Positions 7,780 through 17,027 of a stretch of 49,942 nucleotides of DNA are shown here, piece after piece. Made by a program: the position numbers and the translations under genes. The stretch is from positions 1-49,942 of the forward strand of contig CALUUX010000024.1 in NCBI GenBank assembly GCA_944324085.1, in the 5' to 3' direction. The stretch's first letter is position 1. Every line of letters begins with the position of its first letter. Origin of the DNA: an uncultured Mailhella sp. GTDB lineage: Bacteria > Desulfobacterota > Desulfovibrionia > Desulfovibrionales > Desulfovibrionaceae. A model generated the notes under the pieces. It was not told the origin of the DNA. It made no database searches and was given only the letters and a program-made list of their open reading frames with translations.

Positions 7780-9237
7780 ATGGCCACTGTGCTTGGCAAG
7801 GCATTGACATTCGATGATGTCCTTCTGGTTCCCGAATATTCGGAAGTCACGCCGGACATGGTTGACGTGTCGGCATGGCTGACTCCCAGCATCAAGCTCG
7901 GCGTACCCTTCATCTCTGCCGCCATGGATACCGTAACGGAAGCCGAAATGGCCATTTCCATGGCCCGCCAGGGCGGCATAGGCATCATCCACAAGAACAT
8001 GGATGTCGCCCGCCAGCGTCTCGAAGTGGAAAAGGTCAAGAAGTCTGAAAGCGGCATGATTCTCGACCCCGTCACCGTCGCTCCCGACGACACGGTGCAG
8101 CACGCCCTGGATCTCATGTCCGACTTCCGCGTCTCCGGTCTGCCCGTGGTGAAGAACAGCGCGCTCGTGGGCATCCTGACCAACCGCGACGTGCGTTTCG
8201 TCACCGAGCCGCAGACCACCCTCGTCTGCGAAGTGATGACCCGCGAAAACCTCGTGACCGTTCCCGTGGGCACCACGCTCGAAGAAGCCAAGCATCATCT
8301 GCACGCCCATCGCATCGAAAAACTCCTCGTCGTGGATGAAAACCGCCAGCTGCGCGGTCTCATCACCATGAAAGACATCGACAAGGTGCAGCAGTACCCC
8401 AACGCCAGCAAGGACGACAAGGGCCGTCTGCGCGTGGGCGCGGCCGTCAGCATCAGCAAGGACTGCGAATACCGCGCGTCCGAGCTGCTTTCCGCCGGCG
8501 TGGACGTGCTGGTGCTCGACTGCGCTCACGGCCATTCCGCCAACGTGCTGCGCAGCGTGGAAATGCTGCGCTCCACCTTCCCCAACTGCCAGCTCATCGC
8601 CGGCAACGTGGCCACCTACGAGGGCGCCAAGGCTCTCATCAAGGCCGGCGCCGACACGGTGAAGGTCGGCATCGGCCCCGGCTCCATCTGCACCACCCGC
8701 GTGGTGGCCGGCGTGGGCGTTCCCCAGGTGACGGCCGTCATGGAAGGCAGCCGCGCCGCCCGTGAAGCCGACCGCTGCTGCATCGCCGACGGCGGCCTCA
8801 AGTTCTCCGGCGACATCGTGAACGCCCTCGCCTGCGGCGCGCACACCGTCATGATCGGCAGCATGCTCGCCGGCACCGACGAAAGCCCGGGCGAAACCAT
8901 TCTCTATCAGGGCCGCGCCTACAAGACCTATCGCGGCATGGGCTCCATCGACGCCATGCGCGCCGGCAGCGCCGACCGTTATTTCCAGAACCCCACCAAG
9001 AAACTGGTGCCTGAAGGCATCGTGGGTCGCGTGCCCGCGCGCGGTCCCGTTTCCGACACCGTGTTCCAGCTTGTGGGCGGCCTGCGCTCCGGCATGGGCT
9101 ATCTGGGAGCTTCCACGCTGGACGAGCTGTATCAGAAGGCCCACATGGTGGAAATCTCCGCCTCCGGTCTGCGCGAAAGCCACGTTCACGACGTCATCAT
9201 CACCAAGGAAGCCCCCAACTACAAGGTGGAAAATTAA
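7780..9237 (+). CDS. guaB: Inosine-5'-monophosphate dehydrogenase
   Basis: A 485-residue cytosolic enzyme oxidising IMP to XMP with NAD+, the first committed step to GMP. The catalytic Cys is C304 in [11 protein letters not shown], the flap sequence [10 protein letters not shown] follows, and two CBS domains occupy about residues 95-205, the normal regulatory insertion. Length is standard. ATG 7780 has CCGGAGGAAA upstream; an open frame extends to 7270 only because the GC-rich DUF1269 gene lacks stops in that frame. guaA follows after 61 bp, so the two GMP-synthesis genes form an operon. Confidence 0.98.
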   Translation: MATVLGKALTFDDVLLVPEYSEVTPDMVDVSAWLTPSIKLGVPFISAAMDTVTEAEMAISMARQGGIGIIHKNMDVARQRLEVEKVKKSESGMILDPVTVAPDDTVQHALDLMSDFRVSGLPVVKNSALVGILTNRDVRFVTEPQTTLVCEVMTRENLVTVPVGTTLEEAKHHLHAHRIEKLLVVDENRQLRGLITMKDIDKVQQYPNASKDDKGRLRVGAAVSISKDCEYRASELLSAGVDVLVLDCAHGHSANVLRSVEMLRSTFPNCQLIAGNVATYEGAKALIKAGADTVKVGIGPGSICTTRVVAGVGVPQVTAVMEGSRAAREADRCCIADGGLKFSGDIVNALACGAHTVMIGSMLAGTDESPGETILYQGRAYKTYRGMGSIDAMRAGSADRYFQNPTKKLVPEGIVGRVPARGPVSDTVFQLVGGLRSGMGYLGASTLDELYQKAHMVEISASGLRESHVHDVIITKEAPNYKVEN

Positions 9238-9298
9238 AATTCACGGCCCTGCTTCGCCCGACCCGGACGGAGCGGGGCCTCAACGTTCCGGAATATCC

Positions 9299-10858
9299 AT
9301 GTCCAAAGTCATCATTCTCGACTTCGGTTCCCAGGTCACCCAGCTCATCGCCCGTCGCGTGCGCGAGGCCGGCGTTTACTCCGAAATCCATCCCTGCGTC
9401 ACGCCCGCCAAGGATGTGGCCGCCATGCATCCCGATGCCATCATTCTCTCCGGCGGCCCCGCCAGCGTGGGCGAAAAAGACGCGCCCCGTCTCGACAAGG
9501 GACTGCTGGAACTCGGCGTGCCCGTGCTCGGCATCTGCTACGGCATGCAGCTGCTCGCCCACGAACTGGGCGGCGAACTCGCCCAGTCCGAAACCCGCGA
9601 ATACGGCCCCGCCGATTTTGAAAAAGTCGCCGACTGCCCTCTCTGGGACGGCATAGCCTCTCTTGCCGAAGGCAAGACCTCCCGCGTGTGGATGTCTCAC
9701 GGCGACAAAGTGCAGACGCCTCCCCCCGGCTTCATCGTGACCGGCCGCACCGCCACCCTCGACGTGGCCGCCATGAGCTGCGACGAACGCCGCATCTACG
9801 CCCTCCAGTTCCATCCCGAAGTGCACCATTCCGAAGACGGCGCGCAGATGATCCGCAATTTCCTCTTCAAAGTGGCGCGCATTGAACCCGACTGGTCCAT
9901 GAGTTCCTTCGTGGAACGCGTGGTGAAGCAGGTTCGCGAAACCGTGGGCGACAGCCACGTCATCTGCGCCCTTTCCGGCGGCGTGGACTCCACCGTGGTG
10001 GCCGTGCTGCTCAACAAGGCCATCGGTCAGCAGCTGCATTGCATCTTCGTGGATAACGGCGTGCTTCGCCAGAATGAAGGCGAAGAAGTCGTGGGCTATC
10101 TGCGCGAACACTTCAACCTGAATCTCAAGTACGTTCAGGCTTCCGATCTCTTCCTCGGCCTGCTCGCCGGCGTGGACGATCCGGAAAAGAAACGCAAAAT
10201 CATCGGCCATACCTTCATCGACGTGTTCGACAAGGAAGCGCAGGCCATCAAGGACGCCGGTCACGACGTGAAATTCCTCGCCCAGGGCACGCTGTATCCC
10301 GACGTCATCGAGTCCGTGTCCTACAAGGGACCGAGCGCGGTCATCAAGAGCCATCACAACGTGGGCGGCCTGCCCGAAAAGATGAACATGAAGCTCATCG
10401 AGCCCCTGCGCGAACTCTTCAAGGACGAAGTGCGCGCCGTGGGCGCCGAACTCGGCATTCCCGAATCCATCCTGTGGCGCCATCCCTTCCCCGGCCCGGG
10501 TCTTGCCATCCGCGTCATCGGCGAAGTGACGAAGCCGCGTCTGGAAATCCTGCGCAAGGCCGACGTCATCGTCATGGAAGAGCTCCGCGCTTCCGGCTGG
10601 TACCGCAAGGTCTGGCAGGGCTTCGCCGTGCTTCTGCCGCTCAAGACCGTGGGTGTCATGGGCGACGGCCGCACCTACGAGCACGTCATCGCCCTGCGCA
10701 TCGTGGAGAGCGTGGACGCCATGACCGCCGACTGGGCGCGCCTGCCCGCCGATCTGCTGGCCAAGATTTCCGGCCGCATCATCAACGAGGTGAAGGGCGT
10801 CAACCGCGTGGTGTATGACATCTCCTCCAAACCGCCGTCCACCATCGAGTGGGAATAA
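9299..10858 (+). CDS. guaA: GMP synthase (glutamine-hydrolysing)
   Basis: A 519-residue two-part enzyme converting XMP to GMP. The N-terminal class I glutamine amidotransferase has the nucleophile in GICYGMQLL and the His/Glu of FHPEVHH. The ATP-pyrophosphatase domain has the P-loop LSGGVDST, and the C-terminal dimerisation domain ends in PPSTIEWE, as is normal for GuaA. Second gene of guaBA; its ribosome site (CCGGAAT) is weak, so translation may depend partly on guaB. Confidence 0.98.
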   Translation: MSKVIILDFGSQVTQLIARRVREAGVYSEIHPCVTPAKDVAAMHPDAIILSGGPASVGEKDAPRLDKGLLELGVPVLGICYGMQLLAHELGGELAQSETREYGPADFEKVADCPLWDGIASLAEGKTSRVWMSHGDKVQTPPPGFIVTGRTATLDVAAMSCDERRIYALQFHPEVHHSEDGAQMIRNFLFKVARIEPDWSMSSFVERVVKQVRETVGDSHVICALSGGVDSTVVAVLLNKAIGQQLHCIFVDNGVLRQNEGEEVVGYLREHFNLNLKYVQASDLFLGLLAGVDDPEKKRKIIGHTFIDVFDKEAQAIKDAGHDVKFLAQGTLYPDVIESVSYKGPSAVIKSHHNVGGLPEKMNMKLIEPLRELFKDEVRAVGAELGIPESILWRHPFPGPGLAIRVIGEVTKPRLEILRKADVIVMEELRASGWYRKVWQGFAVLLPLKTVGVMGDGRTYEHVIALRIVESVDAMTADWARLPADLLAKISGRIINEVKGVNRVVYDISSKPPSTIEWE

Positions 10859-10866
10859 CGAATCGC

Positions 10867-10898
10867 AGCCCCGGAGGTTCAAAGCTTCCGGGGCTTTC
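10867..10898 (+). terminator. Terminator of guaBA
   Basis: Stem AGCCCCGGA / TCCGGGGCT with a loop of about 11 bases, then TTTCT, 9 nt after the guaA stop. Confidence 0.8.
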
Positions 10899-11013
10899 TG
10901 TCTTCCACTCCGTCGGCCGAACCGTTTATCCGCCTTTCAGGCGGCCTTGCCGGCCGAACAACGCCGACGGCGAGCCTCTCCTTCCTCCGACTTTTGCTTT
11001 TTCGAATCCAGCC

Positions 11014-11310
11014 ATGAATTTCTTTGAACGGGCCTACGTCGTCATCCGAGAAATCCCTCCCGGCCAGGTCATAAGCTACGGCCAGGTCGCGTTTCTGGCG
11101 GGCAATCCCCGCATGGCTCGTCAGGTCGGGTGGGCGCTCCACGTCTGCCCGAAGGACGTGCCCTGGCACCGCGTCGTCCGCAAGGACGGAAGCCTCCCTT
11201 CCTTCGGTCTGGAAGGAAACCGGCGTCAGCGGGAACTTCTCGCGCGGGAAGGCGTCCGCTTCGACGACAGGGGACGCGTTCTGCGGGAATGCTTCGGGGA
11301 CGGACTCTGA
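11014..11310 (+). CDS. Alkyltransferase-like protein (ATL, inactive MGMT homologue)
   Basis: A 98-residue protein of the O6-alkylguanine-DNA alkyltransferase DNA-binding domain only. The active-site PCHRVV of true methyltransferases is PWHRVV here, with Trp51 in place of the alkyl-accepting Cys. This is the signature of ATL proteins, which bind alkylated guanine and hand it to nucleotide-excision repair rather than repairing it. The helix-turn-helix region (ISYGQVAFLAG..RMARQVGWAL) with the Arg finger is intact. The start at 11014 is the first ATG in the conserved frame and has only a weak ribosome site. It is likely a single gene between the guaBA terminator and tatB. Confidence 0.88.
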   Translation: MNFFERAYVVIREIPPGQVISYGQVAFLAGNPRMARQVGWALHVCPKDVPWHRVVRKDGSLPSFGLEGNRRQRELLAREGVRFDDRGRVLRECFGDGL

Positions 11311-11441
11311 CGCGAGGCTCGCGCCTGAAAACGCCCCTTCGCCGAATCGCCCCCGGTCAAGGATGCACTTGAAGGCCTAACAACGATATGCTACCGTCCT
11401 GAGCTGACGGAGAGATAACCCTCGTGAGGAGTTTTTTATAG

Positions 11442-11717
11442 ATGTTTGGCATCGGCAGCACGGAATTGCTGGTCATTCTGGTTGTGGCTCTTCTTGTTCT
11501 CGGACCCAAGAACCTGCCCAAAATCGCGCATACGCTCGGCCGCGCCATGGGTGAATTCCGGCGCGTTTCCACGGAATTTCAGCGCACCCTCAATACGGAA
11601 ATAGCCTTTGAGGAAGAAGCGGAAAAAGCCAAGGCGAAAAAAGCCGGGACTACCAATGAAAAAACGACTTCCGATACGACCGGCGGCTCTGCTTCGGACA
11701 CGGAAAACAAGGCCTGA
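11442..11717 (+). CDS. tatB: Twin-arginine translocase subunit TatB (TatA/B family)
   Basis: A 91-residue inner-membrane protein: a very short N-terminal periplasmic stretch, one membrane helix (about residues 6-22), the hinge VLGPKNLPKIA, then an amphipathic helix and a charged, disordered tail. The GPK hinge and the STELL start resemble TatB more than TatA (which usually has FGAKKLP), but the A/B split is unreliable in this lineage. It has a GTGAGGAG ribosome site and precedes tatC by 13 bp, so it forms a Tat export unit. No second tatA is visible here. Confidence 0.85.
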   Translation: MFGIGSTELLVILVVALLVLGPKNLPKIAHTLGRAMGEFRRVSTEFQRTLNTEIAFEEEAEKAKAKKAGTTNEKTTSDTTGGSASDTENKA

Positions 11718-11730
11718 GCGGATCAACGGT

Positions 11731-12906
11731 ATGGAAGAAAAAGACTATTCTCAATCCCCGGCCAACGGGGAAGGCAAAACTGACGATTCCGCCAGCCCCG
11801 ATCTCGCCTCCTACTACGCCTCCGCCGCGGCGGCCGCCTCTTCCGGATATGAATTCCGCAAGGAGGAAAACGTCGACGCGGACGACGCTCAGGATGAATC
11901 CGCCACGCCGGACGTTCCCGACGCGGAGCCCACCAACGACGGGGAAACGCCCGCTGACGTTTCCGACGACGGCAGTCCGCACGGCCCTCTCGATCAGCTC
12001 TCCGAACCGGCGACGTCCGACGACGAAAAAACGGAACCTGGAATCAACGAACCCAGGCCGCCCTACGAAAACGCGCCTACCTTCGCCGCCTTCCAGGCTC
12101 CGGAAAAGACCGAAGCCAAAGACGAAGACGACGATGAACCCGAAGGCGCGGAAGACGACGTGCCCATGAGCATTCTCGGCCATCTCAACGAACTGCGCCG
12201 AAGACTGTTCCGCATCGTCATCATTGTCGTACTCGGCTTCGTGGCCTTTTACGGCGTTTCCGAACCGCTGTACGCCTTTCTTTCCGCGCCGCTTCAGGCC
12301 TGCATGCCCGAAGGCAGCAAGCTGATCTACACCTCGCCCCAGGGCGCGTTCTTCACGTACATGAAAGTGGCTCTCGTGGCGTCCCTGTTCGGCACGAGTC
12401 CGTTCAGCTTCTATCAGGTATGGGCGTTCATCGCGCCGGGGCTCTATCGCGAAGAAAAAAGGGCCGTGCTTCCGCTGGCCTTCTTCTCCTCGATATTCTT
12501 CCTTGCGGGCGCGGCGTTCTGTTTCTTCCTGGTGTTTCCCATCGCCTTCAAGTTCTTCATGGGGTTCGCCACCGACACCATCGTTCCCATGATTTCCGTG
12601 GAGGAGTATCTCAGTTTCGCGCTCAAACTGCTGCTGGCCTTCGGCGTGGTGTTCGAAATGCCCCTGTTCGCGTATTTTCTCTCGCGCTTCGGCCTTCTTA
12701 CCCCCGCGTTCATGCGCCGTTCCCGCCGCTACGCGGTTCTGGTCATATTCATCGTGGCGGCCATACTTACCCCGCCCGACGTGTTCTCGCAGTGCCTCAT
12801 GGCTCTCCCCATGCTGCTTCTCTATGAAGTGAGCATCTATGTGTCGGCCATGGCCTACAAGAAAAAAGACGACTCGCAATCCCACACGGAAAAGGAGGAA
12901 TCCTGA
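11731..12906 (+). CDS. tatC: Twin-arginine translocase TatC with long acidic N-terminal extension
   Basis: A 391-residue protein. Residues 146-391 are a normal six-helix TatC, beginning [14 protein letters not shown] (the signal-recognition loop with the conserved Glu) and containing [18 protein letters not shown] and LTPPDVFSQ. Residues 1-145 are a low-complexity, Asp/Glu-rich, probably disordered cytoplasmic extension that TatC proteins normally lack. A Met at 146 (base 12166) could be an alternative start but has no obvious ribosome site; ATG 11731 lies directly after tatB. TatC recognises twin-arginine signals of folded cofactor proteins, important in sulfate/sulfonate reducers for periplasmic hydrogenases and similar enzymes. 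Its stop overlaps the hisB start (TGATG). Confidence 0.93.
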   Translation: MEEKDYSQSPANGEGKTDDSASPDLASYYASAAAAASSGYEFRKEENVDADDAQDESATPDVPDAEPTNDGETPADVSDDGSPHGPLDQLSEPATSDDEKTEPGINEPRPPYENAPTFAAFQAPEKTEAKDEDDDEPEGAEDDVPMSILGHLNELRRRLFRIVIIVVLGFVAFYGVSEPLYAFLSAPLQACMPEGSKLIYTSPQGAFFTYMKVALVASLFGTSPFSFYQVWAFIAPGLYREEKRAVLPLAFFSSIFFLAGAAFCFFLVFPIAFKFFMGFATDTIVPMISVEEYLSFALKLLLAFGVVFEMPLFAYFLSRFGLLTPAFMRRSRRYAVLVIFIVAAILTPPDVFSQCLMALPMLLLYEVSIYVSAMAYKKKDDSQSHTEKEES

Positions 12907-13508
12907 TGACGCGGCATGACGCCCCGCGCGCCGCGACGATGTCGCGCTCCACGGGAGAAACTTCCGTCAAACTGGAACTTTCGCTGGACGGCTCCGGCCA
13001 GACCAGCGTTTCCACCGGCTTCGGCATGCTGGACCACATGCTCACGCTTCTGGCTTTCTGGGCGAAGTTCGACCTTCGACTCACCTGCTCCGGCGACATG
13101 CACGTCGACGCGCACCACACCACGGAAGACGTGGGACTCTGCCTCGGCAAGGCCCTGCGCGACGCCCTCGGCGACAGAAAGGGCATAGCTCGCGCGGGTT
13201 GGGCCAAAGTTCCCATGGACGAAGCCCTCGCCGACGTGACCGTGGATCTTTCGGGCCGCCCCTGGCTGGAATTCCGCGGCGACGAGCTTCTGCCTCCCGT
13301 CATATCCGGCGAAGAAAAAGACGTGTGGAGGGAATTTTACAAGGCCGTGGCCTCAGCGGCCCAGTGCAACATTCACATCTGCTTCCAGTACGGCAAGAAC
13401 GGCCATCACCTGCTGGAATCCGCCGCCAAGGGTCTGGGCCTTGCGCTGGCGCAGGCTGTACGACGCAGCGACGACCGCACGCCCAGCACCAAGGGGAGTC
13501 TTGACTGA
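12906..13508 (+). CDS. hisB: Imidazoleglycerol-phosphate dehydratase
   Basis: A 200-residue monofunctional HisB converting imidazoleglycerol phosphate to imidazole-acetol phosphate in histidine synthesis. The metal-binding blocks GMLDHML and [10 protein letters not shown] and the second repeat half ending in [16 protein letters not shown] are all present. It overlaps tatC by one base (TGATG) and has a strong AAAAGGAGG site in the end of tatC. The stop overlaps the next gene in the same manner. Confidence 0.97.
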   Translation: MTRHDAPRAATMSRSTGETSVKLELSLDGSGQTSVSTGFGMLDHMLTLLAFWAKFDLRLTCSGDMHVDAHHTTEDVGLCLGKALRDALGDRKGIARAGWAKVPMDEALADVTVDLSGRPWLEFRGDELLPPVISGEEKDVWREFYKAVASAAQCNIHICFQYGKNGHHLLESAAKGLGLALAQAVRRSDDRTPSTKGSLD

Positions 13509-14146
13509 TGTCTTTTTTCCGCCACGTTCTGCTTGTTCTGTGCAGTCTGTGTCTGCTGGCCGGCTGCCAAAGTTCCGTTGAGCCCCAACGGCTCATCATG
13601 CCCGACCTTGTCGTGGCCGTCGCTCCTTTCACGCAGCCCACGCAGACCACGGAGCTGCTTTCCGGTTTCATTCCCGAAGATCAGAAAAAAATCTCGGAAG
13701 AGACGCTCAACGCGCTGGACGATCTGTTCCGTGAAAAGCTGCATCCCACCAAGCATCCCTACGTCTTCCTGAGCGACGCCGATATCAGCGGCGACATGGC
13801 CAGAGACGCCCGCGGTCGCCGCAACGCGCTGGTCACCTGGGCCGAACGCGCCAGAAAAGCCGGCGCGGACATGATCGTCGTACCCCAGATCATCACCTTG
13901 CAGGAGCGCGTGGGCAGCAAGGCCGGCGTGGTCACCGCGGCCGCCGTCAATGAAGACTTCTACCTCATCGACGCGCGCGATCCCGTTACTCTCGTCATGC
14001 GCAGCCATTTCGCCGAAGAACAGAAACCCCTGACCAGCGACCTCACCAAAATAGGCACGTTCTTCAAGCGCGGCGGTGGCTGGGTCACGGCGCGGGAACT
14101 CGCGGCCGAAGGAATGGACAAGGCTGTGGAGGAATTCGGTCTATGA
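13508..14146 (+). CDS. Putative lipoprotein of unknown function
   Basis: A 212-residue protein with a lipoprotein signal peptide: basic start, hydrophobic stretch and lipobox LLAGC with Cys20. The mature part has an [18 protein letters not shown] block, a helical mid section and a [16 protein letters not shown] strand; I do not recognise the family. It lies between hisB and hisA with TGATG and ATGA overlaps, so it is firmly co-translated with histidine genes and the Tat translocon. No catalytic motif is apparent. It may be an envelope protein carried in the operon rather than a histidine enzyme. Confidence 0.8.
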   Translation: MSFFRHVLLVLCSLCLLAGCQSSVEPQRLIMPDLVVAVAPFTQPTQTTELLSGFIPEDQKKISEETLNALDDLFREKLHPTKHPYVFLSDADISGDMARDARGRRNALVTWAERARKAGADMIVVPQIITLQERVGSKAGVVTAAAVNEDFYLIDARDPVTLVMRSHFAEEQKPLTSDLTKIGTFFKRGGGWVTARELAAEGMDKAVEEFGL

Positions 14147-14880
14147 TCATCTTTCCCGCCGTCGATCTGCAAAACGGCAAGGCCGTGCGTCTGAAGCAAG
14201 GCAAAGCCGACGAATCCACCGTTTTCAACGACGATCCCGTGGCCGCCGCCCTGCACTGGCAGGAACAAGGAGCCGAATGGCTGCACCTCATCGATCTGGA
14301 CGGAGCGTTCCAGGGCAAAAGCGTGAACGCCGACCTCGTGGCGCGCATCAGCCGGGAGCTCAACATTCCCATTGAACTCGGCGGCGGCGTACGCGACGAA
14401 GACGCCGCCCGCATGTGGTTCGACGCGGGCGTCACCAGACTCATCATCGGCACCATGGCGCTGGAAAAGCCCAAGGAATACGCCCGTCTCTGCTCCCTGT
14501 TTCCCGGCAAAATAGGCGTGTCGCTCGACGCCGTGGACGGCCGCCTCAAAACGCGCGGCTGGGTGACCGACGCCGGTCTCACGGTGGACGAGGTCATGCC
14601 CCGGCTTGTGGGCGACGGAACGGCCTTCATCATCTATACCGACATCGCCCGCGACGGCATGCAGAGCGGCGTCAACATGCCCATGCTCTCCCGCCTGGCC
14701 CACGCAAGCCCCGTGCCCGTGGTGGCCGCCGGCGGGGTGGCCACGCTGGACGACATCAAGGCTCTCTATCCGCTCAGCGTGAACGCCAATCTGGAAGGCG
14801 CCATATCCGGACGCGCCATCTATGAAGGCACGCTGAATCTTCCCGAAGCCATGGCGTGGATCAAAGCGCAGAACGCCTGA
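14143..14880 (+). CDS. hisA: Phosphoribosylformimino-5-aminoimidazole carboxamide ribotide isomerase
   Basis: A 245-residue beta/alpha barrel that carries out the Amadori rearrangement in histidine synthesis. The catalytic pair D8 ([10 protein letters not shown]) and D129 (GVSLDAVDG) is present, with phosphate-binding loops IELGGGVR and VAAGGVA. The start overlaps the lipoprotein stop (ATGA). It is the last gene of the tatB-tatC-hisB-lipoprotein-hisA operon and is followed by a terminator. Confidence 0.97.
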   Translation: MIIFPAVDLQNGKAVRLKQGKADESTVFNDDPVAAALHWQEQGAEWLHLIDLDGAFQGKSVNADLVARISRELNIPIELGGGVRDEDAARMWFDAGVTRLIIGTMALEKPKEYARLCSLFPGKIGVSLDAVDGRLKTRGWVTDAGLTVDEVMPRLVGDGTAFIIYTDIARDGMQSGVNMPMLSRLAHASPVPVVAAGGVATLDDIKALYPLSVNANLEGAISGRAIYEGTLNLPEAMAWIKAQNA

Positions 14881-14906
14881 TTCACGACTTGTCAATCTTT
14901 CTTTCC

Positions 14907-14940
14907 AGGCCCGTCTCCCCTTCCGCGGAGACGGGCCTTT
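14907..14940 (+). terminator. Terminator of the tat-his operon
   Basis: Twelve-base-pair stem AGGCCCGTCTCC / GGAGACGGGCCT with an 8-base loop, then a short T run. Confidence 0.8.
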
Positions 14941-15021
14941 CGCATCGTTTCGGGACGAACTGCCGTCTCGTCCGACGCGTAAGCCAAGTCGCCGGCTCTG
15001 GAAAGCGCGCTCCCTTCCGCC

Positions 15022-15051
15022 TTGACAAGCTCGCCGTCTTCAGGCTACTGC
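15022..15051 (+). promoter_or_regulatory. Candidate promoter of the mgtE leader
   Basis: TTGACA (15022-15027) with TACTGC (15046-15051) 18 bases later; the -35 is perfect and the -10 is weak. If used, transcription would start near 15058 and produce a leader of about 520 nt to mgtE containing three short ORFs with ribosome sites. No other promoter is evident between 14940 and 15578. Confidence 0.4.
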
Positions 15052-15088
15052 TGCCCCATCCATCTTTCTCTTACGCAAGGAAGTTTCC

Positions 15089-15139
15089 ATGTCCTCTGAC
15101 AGTCACAGTCAACAACGCCCCTTCAACAGCCTGAGCTGA
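15089..15139 (+). CDS. Short ORF 1 in the mgtE leader (16 aa)
   Basis: Reads MSSDSHSQQRPFNSLS and stops with TGA. It is preceded by GCAAGGAAGTTTCC, a fair ribosome site, about 30 nt after the inferred transcript start. No family is recognised; it may be a leader peptide or a chance ORF. Confidence 0.35.
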   Translation: MSSDSHSQQRPFNSLS

Positions 15140-15192
15140 ACGTCCTTGCGCCCTTTCTCCCGCAGGTCGGACAGCCTGCCGAGGAGATCCCC

Positions 15193-15282
15193 ATGCTTTT
15201 TCTCTTCCGCCTTCCGCGGCGACGCTCGCATCGCGTCTCTTCTCTGCCACGCTTGCGTCTCATGACGCCCCTTCCGCGTTAG
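15193..15282 (+). CDS. Short ORF 2 in the mgtE leader (29 aa, LPRRR motif)
   Basis: A 29-residue peptide, hydrophobic at the start (MLFLF), then RLPRRRSHR and a second Pro/Arg-rich end (LMTPLPR). It has a GAGGAG site 7 nt upstream. The LPRRR string also occurs in the MgtL leader peptide that controls mgtA in enteric bacteria, as I recall it; the similarity is short and may be coincidence. Confidence 0.35.
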   Translation: MLFLFRLPRRRSHRVSSLPRLRLMTPLPR

Positions 15283-15498
15283 CGCGAACGGATCCCGTCG
15301 CGTCTTCCGCAGTCGCGTCCTTGCTGGCAAACGGTCTTCGCTCTCGCCTCCAGACCACGCAAACGCGTTCCGGACACGCGTCGCTCCATTCCTTATCGTC
15401 CATAGTCCCGATCCAAAAACACGATCGCATCAACGGCGCGAGAACGCTTTCCGCGTTTTCGCGCGCCGAACCGTCTATCCCCCAAAAAGGAGTCTTCC

Positions 15499-15588
15499 AT
15501 GGAAAATGCCAGCGTCCCCATCGCTTCGTTCACGCCCTTTACCCCTTCCACCTCAGACATCAGCGAGGAAAACGGCCATGACCCGTAA
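15499..15588 (+). CDS. Short ORF 3 overlapping the mgtE start (29 aa)
   Basis: A 29-residue peptide starting MENASVPIASFTPFTPSTS and ending in an acidic stretch SDISEENGHDP before TAA. It has an excellent AAAAAGGAG site. It overlaps the mgtE start by 11 bases in another frame, so ribosomes reading it pass over the mgtE ribosome site (GAGGAAAA). Prolines and acidic residues are the features that destabilise ribosomes at low Mg2+ in known magnesium leader peptides, so an mgtE control role is plausible. Confidence 0.5.
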   Translation: MENASVPIASFTPFTPSTSDISEENGHDP

Positions 15589-16957
15589 GGATATTCTGCT
15601 CTCCATTCACGACCTGTCCCTCGATCTTCGCGTCCGCCGGCTGGCGGAAGCGGCAAAACATACCCATCCCTCCGACATGGCGGACGCCTTGGCCTCGCTT
15701 CCGCTCTCCGCAACGCTTGATCTGATGCGGAAGCTGAACGCCGAAACCGCCGCCGATATGATCGAATATTTCCCCGAATCTCTTCAGCTCGCGCTCTTCT
15801 CCGCCATGGACGCCGCCGAGGCCGCGCGACTCTTTACGGCTCTCCTCGCGGACGAACGGGCCGACCTCTACGCCCGACTGGACGCGCGCTCCCGGCAGAA
15901 CCTGCTTCCGGCTCTTGAAAAAAACGTCCGCGAAGAGACGCTTCGACTGGCGGCTTTTCCGGAAGAAAGCGTCGGTTCCGCCGTCACGTCCGAATATATT
16001 TCCGTTCTGCCAGAAACCCGCGTCTCCGCCGCGTTGAAAACCGCGCGCGCCGTCGCCCGCAACAGCGAAAACATCTACGTCATCTACGTGCTCGACCGAG
16101 AAAAACATCTGCTCGGAACCGTCTCGCTCCGCGACCTGCTTCTGGCCGACGACGAAGACACCATGAAAAGCGTCATGCGCCCTCATCCCGTTTTCGCCCG
16201 CGCCACATGGCCCCGAAGCCGGTCCACAGAGATGATTCGTCGTTACGATCTGCTGGCGCTGCCCGTTCTGGACGACGACGGCGCCATGATAGGCGTCATT
16301 ACCGTCGACGACGCCATGGACATCGAAAAGGAACAGGACGCCTCCCAGCTGGCCCGTTTCGGCGGCACGGCCGCGCCCGACGACTCGGATCTTGACATTC
16401 TGACCTCGCCGCTCGCCACCATGTTCAAAGTCCGCGCGTTCTGGCTGATCTTCCTCACCGCGTTCGGCGTGATCACCAGCACCTTCGTCGCCGCGCAGGA
16501 AGCCATGCTCTCACAGGTCATCGTTCTCGCGGCCTTTATCGCGCCCATCGTGGACATGGGGGGCAATACGGGCAGTCAATCCGCCACGCTGGTCATACGC
16601 GCCATGGCCGTGGGCGACGTGGAGCTTCGCTGGGCTCATGTCTGGCGCGCGCTCAAACGGGAAATTCCCGTGGCCTGCGCTCTCGGCCTTACGGTGGCCG
16701 CGCTGGAATGCGCGCTGGCGCGATTCTCCAAGGGCGTCGGCATGGAAGTGCTCATGACCGTGGGCCTGAGCATGTTCGTCTGCACCACCGCCGGAGGCGT
16801 CATAGGGCTCCTTCTTCCCTTCCTCGCCCGCCGTATGGGCGCGGATCCGGCCACGCTCTCTTCCCCGCTCATCACGTCCGTCATGGATCTGCTCGGCGTG
16901 TTTATCTATTTCGGCTTCGCCTATCTCTTTCTCGGCGACCTGTTGCGTCCCCTCTGA
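15578..16957 (+). CDS. mgtE: MgtE-family magnesium transporter
   Basis: A 459-residue inner-membrane Mg2+ channel. Order: N-terminal helical superhelix domain (about 10-125, with LRKLNAETAADMIEYFPE-like repeats), two CBS domains (about 130-255), a connecting helix, and five membrane segments (about 285-455) including the pore sequence PIVDMGGNTGSQS. In the family the cytosolic domains sense Mg2+ and close the pore when it is high. ATG 15578 begins MTRKDILLSIHDL; the frame is open further upstream but without a better site. The unusual point is the long leader with overlapping short ORFs. It is alone in its operon. Confidence 0.95.
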   Translation: MTRKDILLSIHDLSLDLRVRRLAEAAKHTHPSDMADALASLPLSATLDLMRKLNAETAADMIEYFPESLQLALFSAMDAAEAARLFTALLADERADLYARLDARSRQNLLPALEKNVREETLRLAAFPEESVGSAVTSEYISVLPETRVSAALKTARAVARNSENIYVIYVLDREKHLLGTVSLRDLLLADDEDTMKSVMRPHPVFARATWPRSRSTEMIRRYDLLALPVLDDDGAMIGVITVDDAMDIEKEQDASQLARFGGTAAPDDSDLDILTSPLATMFKVRAFWLIFLTAFGVITSTFVAAQEAMLSQVIVLAAFIAPIVDMGGNTGSQSATLVIRAMAVGDVELRWAHVWRALKREIPVACALGLTVAALECALARFSKGVGMEVLMTVGLSMFVCTTAGGVIGLLLPFLARRMGADPATLSSPLITSVMDLLGVFIYFGFAYLFLGDLLRPL

Positions 16958-16964
16958 CGCAAAA

Positions 16965-17001
16965 CGGCGAAACGCCCCCTCATCTGCGGGGCGTTTCGCC
17001 G
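16965..17001 (-). terminator. Strong hairpin terminator between mgtE and the EamA gene
   Basis: Fourteen-base-pair stem CGGCGAAACGCCCC / GGGGCGTTTCGCCG. On the minus strand it is followed by TTTT, so it serves the EamA gene; on the plus strand there is no T run, but the stem is strong enough to act on mgtE as well. Confidence 0.75.
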
Positions 17002-17027
17002 AAATACGAACGCAGGGTTCTTAAAAA

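Noticed and set aside
9200..10882. A 560-codon minus-strand frame opposite guaA
   Set aside because: Antisense shadow of a fully conserved GMP synthase gene.
15321..15581. An 86-codon open frame upstream of mgtE
   Set aside because: It has no ribosome site and a low-complexity translation; the short ORF at 15499 in another frame has a far better initiation signal.
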